From Acidimicrobiales bacterium (GTDB lineage Bacteria > Actinomycetota > Acidimicrobiia > Acidimicrobiales > SZUA-35), in assembly GCA_041394265.1 (NCBI GenBank), contig JAWKIO010000005.1, positions 3,162,001 through 3,226,000 of the forward strand: a stretch of 64,000 bases of DNA, in the 5' to 3' direction. Below the pieces are notes generated by a model. It ran no database searches and was not told where the DNA came from. It saw only the letters and a list, made by a program, of their open reading frames with translations. This document shows, in pieces, positions 1 through 8,026 of this stretch; within the stretch, counting starts at the first letter, position 1; every line of letters starts with the position of its first letter. The position numbers were made by a program, and so were the translations under genes.

Positions 1-3
1 CGT

Positions 4-1110
4 ATGGCATCACGCACGCTCGCCGCCGCACTCTTCGACATGGACGGCCTGCTCACCGAGTCCGAGTCACGTTGGCGCATCGCCGAACGAGAGGCTGCCG
101 CCGCGTTGGGGCTTCCGCTCACCGACGACGACTTCGAGCTGACCATGGGTGTGCGGATGGCCGATGTCGCCAAGCGTTGGTTCGAATGGCATCCCTGGGA
201 CGGTGGTCCGAGCACCCACGAGGTGGCCGCAATGGTGGTCGATCGAGTGGTCGAGCTGACCGCTGGTGCGGTGGCACTTCCGGGTGTGGTCGATGCGCTC
301 GACCTGGTGGCCGAGCGTGGACTCCGGGTGGCGCTGTGCTCCTCGTCGGATCAGCGCTTGATCGATGCCACGCTCGCTGCGCTCGACCTGACCGACCGGT
401 TCGAGGTGATCCACTCCGCCGAGTTCGATCCCCATGGCAAGCCACACCCCGAGCCCTACCTCGCCACCGCTCGACAGCTCGGCGTCGACCCACAGCACTG
501 CGTGGTGTTCGAAGACGCAGTGAGCGGCTGCGTCTCGGGCAAGGCGGCCGGCATGGCTGTCATCGCCGTCCCGGCGCCGCACCTTCGGGGCACCGCCTCC
601 TTCGGCTTCGCCGACATCGTGCTCGAATCGCTCGAACAGCTCCAGCCCAGCGTATTCGACGCCATCGAGGAAGGACGCCCGGTACCGACGGTGTCGCGGC
701 CCCGCTTCCACCTCGCCTTTCCGGTCGACGACCTCGCCCGGGCTCGCTGGTTCTACGGCGAGGTGCTCGGCTGTCCCGAAGGTCGCTCCGCCGACGACTG
801 GGTCGATTTCGATCTCTGGGGTCACCAGATCGTCGCTCATCTCGTGGCTGATCACGACCCGAGGGTTGCGGCGAATGCGGTCGACGGCGAGGCGGTGCCC
901 ACCCGCCATTTCGGCCTGCTGGTTCCGGCCACCACCTGGGAGCCGCTGATCGCCCGGCTCCGGTCCGCCGGCGTCACGTTCATCATCGAGCCGTACACAC
1001 GTTTCGCCGGACTCCCCGGCGAGCAGTCCACCGCCTTCGTCCTCGACCCGGCCGGCAACGCGCTCGAGTTCAAGTCGTTCGCCGACGATCGCGCCACGTT
1101 CGCCCGCTGA
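4..1110 (+). CDS. HAD-family phosphatase fused to a VOC (glyoxalase-like) domain
   Basis: 368 aa with two domains. Residues 1-220 are a HAD superfamily hydrolase of the beta-phosphoglucomutase/hexitol-phosphatase type: motif I FDMDGLL (nucleophile Asp12, acid Asp14), motif II CSSSD near 113, Lys in HGKPHPEPY near 145, and motif IV VVFEDAVSG near 167. Residues 231-362 are a VOC-fold domain (begins RFHLAFPVDDLARARWFY, ends DPAGNALEFKSF). HAD enzymes of this group dephosphorylate small sugar or polyol phosphates; VOC domains bind metal or small ligands. The fusion is unusual and its substrate cannot be told from sequence. The ATG lies at the very window edge, but MASRTLAAALFDMDG is a normal HAD beginning, so the gene looks complete. 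Confidence 0.85.
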   Translation: MASRTLAAALFDMDGLLTESESRWRIAEREAAAALGLPLTDDDFELTMGVRMADVAKRWFEWHPWDGGPSTHEVAAMVVDRVVELTAGAVALPGVVDALDLVAERGLRVALCSSSDQRLIDATLAALDLTDRFEVIHSAEFDPHGKPHPEPYLATARQLGVDPQHCVVFEDAVSGCVSGKAAGMAVIAVPAPHLRGTASFGFADIVLESLEQLQPSVFDAIEEGRPVPTVSRPRFHLAFPVDDLARARWFYGEVLGCPEGRSADDWVDFDLWGHQIVAHLVADHDPRVAANAVDGEAVPTRHFGLLVPATTWEPLIARLRSAGVTFIIEPYTRFAGLPGEQSTAFVLDPAGNALEFKSFADDRATFAR

Positions 1111-1204
1111 ATCGAGTGGGCGGAAGTCGGCCTGACGGCGGTCCGACGCACCCCAGGCGGCGACCAGCGGGACCACACCGGCGGTGTCGATTAGCGTCGC
1201 CCGC

Positions 1205-2413
1205 ATGCAACGCACCGACCGATGGGGACTCGAGACCACCGCACCGACCGATGACGCCCTGGCTCGACTCGAGCAACTGATCGACGACTTCGTCACCTTC
1301 GACGCCCTCCTTCCTGAGCATCTCGGCGCAGCGGTGACCGAGCCGGCGGCACCGATGGCTCGTGTCGTCATGGGCCTGTTCCTCGCCCAGGCCAACACCG
1401 CCGCCGATCACGCTCGGGCCGTCGACCTCGCCCAGCAGGTGGCCGACGTCGAGCTCAACGAACGAGAGTCATTGCATCGCGCTGCGCTCGGGGACTGGAT
1501 CGCCGGTGAGAGCGAGCTGGCGATCGAGCGATGGGAGGAGCTGCTCGAGCGGTGGCCGACCGACATCTTCGCCCTGCGAATGCAGTACTTCGCTTTGTTC
1601 GGCCAGGGCCGCTGTCGAGACATGCTCGCCTCGACCCGCCGAGCCGTCGACGCGTGGGAGGACCGGCCCCGGCGTAGCTACCTCGACGGCATGTTGTCGT
1701 TCGCGCTCGAAGAGCTGGGCGAGTACCGCGAGGCGGAGGCGCTCGGCCGGGCCGGGTCCGAGGCCGACCCGTACGATCTGTGGTCGATTCATGCCGTGGC
1801 ACACGTGCTCGAGATGGAGGCCCGCACCGAGGACGGGCTGGTCTGGTTCGACGGGCGCGACGACGCGTTCCACACTCGTGGTGCCTTCGCCCGCCATCTG
1901 TGGTGGCACCACGCGATCATCCATCTCCGCACCGGCAACTACGAACGCCTGCTCGAGTTGTACGACACCGAGATCCAGCCCGGCGAGGCGATCGACACGC
2001 TGTCGCTGACGAACGCCATCGACGGGCTTGCCCGGCTCGAGTTCGCCGGGGTCGACGTGGGCGACCGCTGGCTGGCCTTGCTCGAGTCGTCCTGCGCCCG
2101 AATCGGCCACCACACTCATCCGTTCGCCGATGCCCACTTCGCCTACGCCATCGCTCGTGCGGGTGACACCGAGCGGGTCGCCGACCTACTCGACGGCATG
2201 GCGGCCTGGCGCGATCGGGCAGGCACGGCGAGTCGCGTCATCGCCGAGGTGGGTCTCGACACTGCCACCGCGATGGCCGCGCTCGGGTCGGGTCGCCCGG
2301 CCGACGCCGTCGACCTGTTCACGACGACGGCGGAGCAACGGTGGAAGCTGGGTGGCAGCCACGCCCAGCGTCGGGTGTTCGACCTGGCCCAGGTGGCAGC
2401 CGGCGCCAGCTGA
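1205..2413 (+). CDS. Tetratricopeptide-repeat protein, TTC38-like
   Basis: 402 aa, largely helical with TPR-like repeats. Features such as SIHAVAHVLEMEARTEDG (about residues 193-210) and the His-rich FARHLWWHHAIIHLRTGNY are typical of the TTC38 family, whose biochemical role is unknown. An in-frame GTG lies at 1184. However, a -10-like TAGCGT (1192-1197) ends seven bases before the ATG at 1205, so transcription should start at that ATG and the GTG would be upstream of it. The pentose phosphate operon follows on the same strand after an 85-base gap with its own ribosome-binding site; no functional link is evident. Confidence 0.7.
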   Translation: MQRTDRWGLETTAPTDDALARLEQLIDDFVTFDALLPEHLGAAVTEPAAPMARVVMGLFLAQANTAADHARAVDLAQQVADVELNERESLHRAALGDWIAGESELAIERWEELLERWPTDIFALRMQYFALFGQGRCRDMLASTRRAVDAWEDRPRRSYLDGMLSFALEELGEYREAEALGRAGSEADPYDLWSIHAVAHVLEMEARTEDGLVWFDGRDDAFHTRGAFARHLWWHHAIIHLRTGNYERLLELYDTEIQPGEAIDTLSLTNAIDGLARLEFAGVDVGDRWLALLESSCARIGHHTHPFADAHFAYAIARAGDTERVADLLDGMAAWRDRAGTASRVIAEVGLDTATAMAALGSGRPADAVDLFTTTAEQRWKLGGSHAQRRVFDLAQVAAGAS

Positions 2414-2498
2414 CCCGCGTGCCGATTTCCGAGAGGGGGTCGGTCCCAACTCCTGCTGCGACAGGCACACTGGAGGCTCACCATTTGTGGAGGTCGCC

Positions 2499-3530
2499 GT
2501 GCAGCTTGGAATGATCGGACTCGGACGGATGGGAGCCAACCTCGTCCGCCGCCTGGCGCTCGCCGACATCGAATGTGTGGTCTACGACCGCGATGAGGCC
2601 AGCGTGGCGACCCTGGTCGACGAGGGCGTGGCCATCGGTGCCTCGTCGGTCGAAGACTTGGTCGGCAAGCTCGAGGGTCCTCGGGCCGTGTGGGTGATGG
2701 TGCCGGCAGCGGTGGCCCCTGCGGTCATCGACGACGTCGCCCAGCACCTCGAACCCGGCGACGCGGTGATCGATGGCGGCAACAGCCACTATGTCGAGGC
2801 CGTCGACCGAGCCAAGGCCCTGGCCGAGCGGGGCATCGACCATCTCGACGTCGGCACCAGCGGTGGCGTGTTCGGTCTCGAACGGGGCTTCTGCCTCATG
2901 ATCGGTGGTCCCGACGAGCAGGTCGACCGGCTCGATCCGGTCTGGAAGGCGCTCTCACCGGGTGTTGATTCCGCCGACCGCACCCGTGGTCGCCACGGCG
3001 AACCCGACCAGGCCGAATACGGCTACCTGCACTGCGGACAGGCCGGCGCCGGGCACTTCGTCAAGATGGTCCACAACGGCATCGAGTACGCCATCATGGC
3101 GGCCTACGCCGAGGGGCTCGGGCTCCTCGACCGGGCCAACGCCGGGTCGGCCGAACGTCAGGCCGACGCCGAAACCGCACCTCTCGCCCACCCCGAGTAC
3201 TTCCAGTACGACATCGACCTCCCGAGCGTCACCGAGGTGTGGCGCCGCGGCAGCGTGGTCGGTTCGTGGCTGCTCGACCTCACGGCGGCGGCGCTGCACA
3301 ACGATCCGAGCCTCGAGAACTTCAAGGGCCAGGTGTCGGACTCCGGCGAGGGCCGCTGGACCGTGCTCGCCGCGGTCGAAGCCGGTGCACCCGTGCCGAC
3401 CATCGCCGATGCGCTGTTCAGCCGCTTTGCGTCCCGAGGCAACGCAACGATGGGCAACAAGGTCTTGTCGGCCATGCGGTCGGAGTTCGGCGGACACGTC
3501 GAGCGCGACCACGACGCCGACGGTGCCTGA
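2499..3530 (+). CDS. gnd: 6-phosphogluconate dehydrogenase (decarboxylating), short type
   Basis: 343 aa. It oxidatively decarboxylates 6-phosphogluconate to ribulose 5-phosphate in the cytosol. The N-terminal dinucleotide-binding site is GMIGLGRMGANL. The substrate-binding segment is DGGNSHY, followed by GTSGGVFGLERGF and the catalytic region GHFVKMVHNGIEY, where Lys and Asn are expected in catalysis. The length of about 340 aa rather than 470 places it in the YqeC/GndA-like short family, often NAD-preferring (family knowledge). The start is GTG 2499, preceded at four bases by GGAGGT (2489-2494); upstream codons in the same frame do not look like the protein. It heads gnd-zwf-ROK kinase-pgl and overlaps zwf by one base. 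Confidence 0.92.
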   Translation: MQLGMIGLGRMGANLVRRLALADIECVVYDRDEASVATLVDEGVAIGASSVEDLVGKLEGPRAVWVMVPAAVAPAVIDDVAQHLEPGDAVIDGGNSHYVEAVDRAKALAERGIDHLDVGTSGGVFGLERGFCLMIGGPDEQVDRLDPVWKALSPGVDSADRTRGRHGEPDQAEYGYLHCGQAGAGHFVKMVHNGIEYAIMAAYAEGLGLLDRANAGSAERQADAETAPLAHPEYFQYDIDLPSVTEVWRRGSVVGSWLLDLTAAALHNDPSLENFKGQVSDSGEGRWTVLAAVEAGAPVPTIADALFSRFASRGNATMGNKVLSAMRSEFGGHVERDHDADGA

Positions 3531-4894
3531 TGGCCGACCCTGCCATCACCGGACCGGCCGATGCGCTGGTCCTCTTCGGTATCACCGGTGACCTGGCCAA
3601 GAAGAAACTGTTCGAAGCGCTGTACCGGCTCGAGGCCGACGGGCTGCTCGATATCCCGGTGATCGGGGTCGCTTCCTCCAACTGGACCCTCGACGAGCTT
3701 CGTGACAACGCCCACACCGCACTGCTCGATGGCGGGTTGGAGATCGATGAGTCGGTGTGGAGACGGTTCTCGAACCGACTCGACTATGTCGCCGGTGACT
3801 ATCGAGAGCCGGACACGTTCCAGCGGCTCGCCGACAAGATCCCGAACGTCACCTGCCCGGTTTGCTATCTGGCCATCCCGCCCTTCCTCTTCTCGACGGT
3901 CACCGACGGCTTGGGTGCGACCGGTTTGAATCGGGGGCGGGTGGTTCTCGAGAAGCCCTTCGGCCGAGATCTGGCCAGCTCCCGGGCCCTCGACGCCGAG
4001 GTCAAGCGCTACTACCCCGAGGAGCGGATCTATCGCATCGATCACTTCCTGGGCAAGGAGCCGGTGCTGAACATCCTGGTGTTCCGCTTCGCCAACTCGA
4101 TCCTCGAACCGCTGTGGAACCGGCACTACATCCAGTCGGTCACCATCGACATGTTCGAAGACTTCGGGGTCGAGGGTCGCGGCAAGTTCTACGACGAGGT
4201 CGGTGCCCTGCGAGATGTCGTGCAGAACCACCTCCTGCAGATGGTCTCGCTGTTTGCGATGGAGCCGCCAGTATCCGACGATGCCGACGCCATGTCCGAC
4301 GAGGTGGTGAAGGTGCTCAAGTCGATGCCGCCGTTCGATCCGGCCAACGTGGTGCGCCGCCAGTACGAGGGGTACCTCGACGAACCGGGCGTCGAACCCG
4401 GCTCGCAGACCGAGACGTACTTCGAGGTCGAGTTCACGATCGACTCGTGGCGTTGGGCTGGGGTCCCGTGGCGCATCCGTGCCGGCAAGGCGCTCGACCG
4501 GACCATCACCGAGGCCGTGGTCGAATTCACCACGCCGCCCCGGCCGTTGTTCACCGACCTGGCCTGCGCGCCCGAGCCGAATCGCCTGCGATTCCAGATG
4601 AAACCCAACGACGTGATCGATCTCGAGATGCAGGCCAAGCTCCCCGGTGACCTCCTCGTGAGTGAGCCGGTCGCGCTCCAGGTCGACCACACCGGCCTCG
4701 AATTCGGCCCGACGCCCTATCATCGCCTGCTCGGCGATGCACTCGAAGGCGACAAACGACTCTTCGCTCGCGGCGACCAGGTCGACGAAGCGTGGCGAAT
4801 CGTCCAGCCCGTCATCGATGCCCCGCCGCCGATCACCATCTATCCCTACGGCGCCGACATGTCCGATCGCCGCATCCCCGCACGAGACCGATGA
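3530..4894 (+). CDS. zwf: Glucose-6-phosphate 1-dehydrogenase
   Basis: 454 aa. It oxidises glucose 6-phosphate to 6-phosphogluconolactone, the entry step of the oxidative pentose phosphate pathway. It has the N-terminal coenzyme motif FGITGDLAKKKLFEALY and the active-site signature RIDHFLGKE (about residues 167-175), then the C-terminal domain with RIRAGKAL. The length is close to the usual 450-500 aa. The ATG shares its A with the stop of gnd (TGATG), and the 3' end overlaps the next gene by four bases (ATGA), so translation of gnd, zwf and the kinase is probably coupled. Confidence 0.95.
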   Translation: MADPAITGPADALVLFGITGDLAKKKLFEALYRLEADGLLDIPVIGVASSNWTLDELRDNAHTALLDGGLEIDESVWRRFSNRLDYVAGDYREPDTFQRLADKIPNVTCPVCYLAIPPFLFSTVTDGLGATGLNRGRVVLEKPFGRDLASSRALDAEVKRYYPEERIYRIDHFLGKEPVLNILVFRFANSILEPLWNRHYIQSVTIDMFEDFGVEGRGKFYDEVGALRDVVQNHLLQMVSLFAMEPPVSDDADAMSDEVVKVLKSMPPFDPANVVRRQYEGYLDEPGVEPGSQTETYFEVEFTIDSWRWAGVPWRIRAGKALDRTITEAVVEFTTPPRPLFTDLACAPEPNRLRFQMKPNDVIDLEMQAKLPGDLLVSEPVALQVDHTGLEFGPTPYHRLLGDALEGDKRLFARGDQVDEAWRIVQPVIDAPPPITIYPYGADMSDRRIPARDR

Positions 4895-5799
4895 CCACTG
4901 CTGTTCCAACCGATCCCACGATTGCGATCGACCTCGGAGGCACGCACGTTCGTGCTGCCGTCGTCGCTCACGATGGGACCGTCACGAGCAGGGTCCGGCG
5001 CACGACGCCGCACGATCACCCGACCCCAGCCTTCGTCGCCGAATTGGTCGCCGAGGCTGCAGCGAGTGCCGGCGGTCAGATCAGGCGAGCCGTCGTCGGT
5101 GTTCCCGGAGTGATCGACTACGACGCCGAGCAGCTGATCGCCGCACCGAATCTTCCGGCCGTGTGGATCCCGATGCTCAACGATCGCTGGTTGGCCGAAC
5201 ACACCGGGCTCGAGATCGCGCTCGCCAACGATGCCGACCTCGCCGCCGTCGGCGAGTCGAATTTCGGGGCCGGAATCGAGGCCCGAGACGTCGTCTACGT
5301 GACCGTGTCCACCGGCGTCGGTGCCGGGATCGTGCTCGGGCACCGGCTGATGCGAGGCCGCTACTCGGGAGGCGAAATCGGCCACTCGGTGATCGATCGG
5401 GTGCGCATGGCGGCTGGCGAGGACGGAACGGTCGAGGGGCTGGGCTCGGGCACGGCAATGGCACGCGCCGCAGTAGCAGCCGGCATCGAGGCCACCGGTG
5501 CCGAGCTCGCCGCGCTGGTTGCCGACGGCAACCCCGGAGCCGTCCAGGTGTGGAACGACGCCGTCGAGGCGGTCGCCGTCGGCGTGGTCAACCTGTGTTG
5601 GCTGGTGACGCCCCAGATGGTCGTGGTCGGCGGCGGCGTCGGCATGAACAGCGACCTGGTCCTGCCGATCATCCGGCAGCGGGTGGCCGAGTTCGGCCCG
5701 TCGATCGAGCCGGTCGAGATCGTTCCTGCGAAGTTGGGTGACGACGCGGCGCTGAGCGGCGCCGCAGCCTGGTGGAAGGCCATCGGACGTGACGCCTGA
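4891..5799 (+). CDS. ROK-family sugar kinase, probable glucokinase
   Basis: 302 aa. The phosphate-binding loop is AIDLGGTHVRAAVV at residues 11-24. The catalytic-Asp segment is LANDADLAAVGESNFGAG, and STGVGAGIVLG follows. GEIGHSVID near 165-173 is the ROK zinc/substrate region, but the usual cysteine cluster (CxCGxxGCxE) is replaced by an Ala/Gly-rich stretch, so zinc may not be bound. Placement between zwf and pgl suggests it makes glucose 6-phosphate for this pathway; another hexose is possible. It overlaps zwf by four bases and pgl by up to eleven. Confidence 0.85.
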   Translation: MTTAVPTDPTIAIDLGGTHVRAAVVAHDGTVTSRVRRTTPHDHPTPAFVAELVAEAAASAGGQIRRAVVGVPGVIDYDAEQLIAAPNLPAVWIPMLNDRWLAEHTGLEIALANDADLAAVGESNFGAGIEARDVVYVTVSTGVGAGIVLGHRLMRGRYSGGEIGHSVIDRVRMAAGEDGTVEGLGSGTAMARAAVAAGIEATGAELAALVADGNPGAVQVWNDAVEAVAVGVVNLCWLVTPQMVVVGGGVGMNSDLVLPIIRQRVAEFGPSIEPVEIVPAKLGDDAALSGAAAWWKAIGRDA

Positions 5800-6478
5800 G
5801 ATCGAGATGGTCGTCGTCCCGCCCGATCAGTGGGCGAGCCGCGCCGCCGATGTCCTCGAAGTCGCCATCCGATCGTCGATCGGGGAGCGGGGCCAGTGCG
5901 TGGTCGGCATCTCCGGCGGCTCCACACCCAACGAAGTCTTCGTGCTGCTGAGCACACGTGACCTCGAATGGGATCAGGTCACCCTCGTCCAGGTCGACGA
6001 GCGGATCGCCGCCATCGGCTCCGACGCCAGGAACCTGACCGGCCAACTCGAAGCGTTCACCGATCTTCCCGTTCGGTGGCTCCCGCTGCCCGTCGCTGCG
6101 CCCATCTCCGAAGGCATCGCTGACTTCATCGACGGGCTCCATCTCGCTGCCGGCTCCCCACCGGCGATCGATGTCCTGCATCTCGGACTCGGTTCCGACG
6201 GCCACACGGCATCGCTCGTACCGGGTGATCCGGTGCTCGACGTGCTCGATGCCGAGGTCGCCATCACCGGGGTCTACAAGGGGAACCAGCGCATCACGCT
6301 CACTCGTCCGGTGCTCGACAACGCTCGGCTGGTGGTGTGGCTGGTGAAGGGGTCGAGCAAGGCGCCAGCCCTCGTCCAGATGCGCCAGCACGACTCCGCC
6401 ATTCCCGCCGGCTTGCTCCGGCCCGCTCGCTCGATCGTGGTCGCCGACACCCTCGCTGCGCCCGACTCGAACGGCTGA
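5789..6478 (+). CDS. pgl: 6-phosphogluconolactonase
   Basis: 229 aa. It hydrolyses 6-phosphogluconolactone, the step between Zwf and Gnd, and thereby completes the oxidative branch encoded in this operon. Family motifs are VVGISGGSTPNEVF near residues 39-52, VQVDERIAAIGSDARN near 68-83, and LHLGLGSDGHTASLVPG near 130-146. The GTG at 5789 gives an eleven-base overlap with the kinase gene; an ATG at 5807 (MVVVPPDQW) is the alternative. It is the last gene before a convergent MarR gene. Confidence 0.92.
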   Translation: MTPEIEMVVVPPDQWASRAADVLEVAIRSSIGERGQCVVGISGGSTPNEVFVLLSTRDLEWDQVTLVQVDERIAAIGSDARNLTGQLEAFTDLPVRWLPLPVAAPISEGIADFIDGLHLAAGSPPAIDVLHLGLGSDGHTASLVPGDPVLDVLDAEVAITGVYKGNQRITLTRPVLDNARLVVWLVKGSSKAPALVQMRQHDSAIPAGLLRPARSIVVADTLAAPDSNG

Positions 6479-6481
6479 CGC

Positions 6482-6501
6482 CCCGGGCCAACCAGGCCGG
6501 G
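6482..6501. terminator. Short GC hairpin between convergent genes
   Basis: CCCGGGCC and GGCCGGG pair with one bulged G around a five-base loop. It lies entirely in the 24 bases between pgl (+) and the MarR gene (-). There is no T-tract on either side, so a terminator role is inferred from position only. Confidence 0.4.
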
Positions 6502-6502
6502 T

Positions 6503-6940
6503 TCAGCGCAGCCAGGGCACTCGAGGTTCGAGCACCTCGGCGAGCAGACGCCGGAGTCGATCACGATCCGTCGCCGACAGCGGTTCGAGGAAGTTCGCCT
6601 GCAACGCCTCGAACGATACGACCGCCTGCTTGCGCAGCGCGGCCCCGGCGGTGGTGAGCGCAAGGACGTTGCGGCGACGATCGCCCGGGTCCTTGGACCG
6701 AGTGAGGAGATCGCGCGCTTCGAGGCCGTCGACCAAGCCGACGACGATCGTGGGATCGAGCCCGAGTCGCTCGCTGAGTTCCTGTTGCGACAACCCGGCG
6801 TGGTGGTCGACGAAGCTCAGCACGAGCATTTCTCGTGGGCTCAAATCGAGTTCTGCCAACCCCTTCTCGATCTCGAGGTGCACGTAGTGGCCGGCCTTGA
6901 ACAGCAGGTACGCCGCAGAGCTCAGGATGGGATCGTCCAT
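6503..6940 (-). CDS. MarR-family transcriptional regulator
   Basis: 145 aa, the normal MarR size. The winged-helix core covers about residues 30-100: LSQQELSERLGLDPTIVVGLVDGLEARDL is the helix-turn-helix, and KDPGDRRRNVLALT is the wing with its characteristic Asp-Arg-Arg. Helices at both ends would form the dimer interface. On its own strand TAGAAT (plus-strand 6949-6954) ends eight bases before the ATG, so the mRNA is probably leaderless. It is divergent from an LLM oxidoreductase with an inverted repeat between them, the usual arrangement for a MarR repressor controlling its neighbour and itself. Confidence 0.88.
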   Translation of the reverse strand: MDDPILSSAAYLLFKAGHYVHLEIEKGLAELDLSPREMLVLSFVDHHAGLSQQELSERLGLDPTIVVGLVDGLEARDLLTRSKDPGDRRRNVLALTTAGAALRKQAVVSFEALQANFLEPLSATDRDRLRRLLAEVLEPRVPWLR

Positions 6941-6964
6941 GAGGCAAAATTCTAGTGAACCGAG

Positions 6965-6985
6965 ATGATCGAAGAATTCGATGAT
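6965..6985. promoter_or_regulatory. Probable MarR operator
   Basis: Inverted repeat ATGATCGAA-GAA-TTCGATGAT: 9-bp arms, 3-bp centre, one mismatch. It sits between the divergent MarR and LLM genes, two bases upstream of the LLM -10 (TACACT, 6987-6992) and about ten bases beyond the MarR -10. A bound dimer would block both promoters. Confidence 0.65.
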
Positions 6986-6999
6986 CTACACTCTCGATG

Positions 7000-7989
7000 A
7001 TGCAGGCCACCAAGCTCGGTTTCCAGATCCCCAACTTCACCTATGCCGACGTTGCACCGGCGCAGCTCTTCGATGCGGTGGCCGCCCAGGCAGTCGCCGC
7101 CGAGACCTCCGGGTTCGACACGGTGTTCGTGATGGACCACTTCTGCCAGTTGCCGATGATGGGCACGCCCGACCAGGAGATGGTCGAGGCCTACACGTTG
7201 CTCGGCGCCCTCGCCGCTCGCACGTCGACGGCCCGGCTCGGCACGCTCGTCACCGGCGTGACCTACCGCGAGCCCGCGGTGCTGGCCAAGGTGGTCACGG
7301 CGCTCGACGTGATCTCCGGCGGTCGAGCCCTGCTGGGTATCGGGGCTGCCTGGTTCGAACTCGAACACGATGCGCTGGGTGTCGAGTTCCCGCCGCTTCG
7401 CGAGCGATACGAGCACTTGGTCGACGCGCTCGAGATCTGCCGGGGCATGTTCCGCCAGCCGTCCACCACCTACGAGGGCACCCACCATTCGGTGAAGGAC
7501 GCCTACAACTCACCCGCCCCGATCAACGGCGACATCGGCATCCTCATCGGCGGGCAGGGGGAGCGCAAGACCTTCCGCCTGGCGGCGCAGTACGCCAACG
7601 AACTCAACATGACCGCCAACTTCGACGACGTACCTCGCAAGCTCGAGGCGCTCCAGGGGCATCTCGACGACCTCGGGCGTGATCGGTCCGACATCAGTGT
7701 CACCCCGCTCGGGTTCCTCGCCCTCGCCGAGACCCACGACGCAGCGGTCGAGATGCTGAGCGGTCGATTGCGGTTCATGGGTGTCGACCCGGCGATCCTC
7801 GACGATCGCCCGGCCGCCGAGAAGCTGCTGGGCCGGGTCATCTACGGCGATCCCGACGAGGTGACCGATCAGGTCCAGCGCCTGATGGCGCTCGGGCTCG
7901 ACGGTCTCGTGGTCAACATGCCGTCGGCGCATTCGACCGAGGCCGTGGCCATGGCGGGCGAGGTGCTCACCCGAGCCCTGGACGGCTGA
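7000..7989 (+). CDS. LLM-class oxidoreductase, probably F420-dependent
   Basis: 329 aa. A TIM-barrel luciferase-like monooxygenase family protein of the TIGR03560/Rv1855c type: starts KLGFQIPNF, then VFVMDHFCQLP near 45-55, and RLGTLVTGVTYREPAVLAK and SGGRALLGIGAAW near 80-125. Such proteins transfer hydride between F420 (or flavin) and an organic substrate; the substrate here is unknown. Two tandem ATGs occur at 6997 and 7000. The second lies exactly seven bases after the -10 TACACT and is preferred. It is likely repressed by the divergent MarR protein. Confidence 0.85.
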   Translation: MQATKLGFQIPNFTYADVAPAQLFDAVAAQAVAAETSGFDTVFVMDHFCQLPMMGTPDQEMVEAYTLLGALAARTSTARLGTLVTGVTYREPAVLAKVVTALDVISGGRALLGIGAAWFELEHDALGVEFPPLRERYEHLVDALEICRGMFRQPSTTYEGTHHSVKDAYNSPAPINGDIGILIGGQGERKTFRLAAQYANELNMTANFDDVPRKLEALQGHLDDLGRDRSDISVTPLGFLALAETHDAAVEMLSGRLRFMGVDPAILDDRPAAEKLLGRVIYGDPDEVTDQVQRLMALGLDGLVVNMPSAHSTEAVAMAGEVLTRALDG

Positions 7990-8026
7990 GCGTGCGCTGG
8001 GGAGTGCCGGCCCTAGCCTTGACCGG

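Noticed and set aside
67..1398. 443-aa antisense ORF over the HAD-VOC gene
   Set aside because: Shadow of the real gene in high-GC DNA; no domain, and composition typical of reversed codons.
3158..4909. 583-aa antisense ORF over zwf
   Set aside because: Covers the unmistakable Zwf frame; its sequence matches nothing and lacks start signals.
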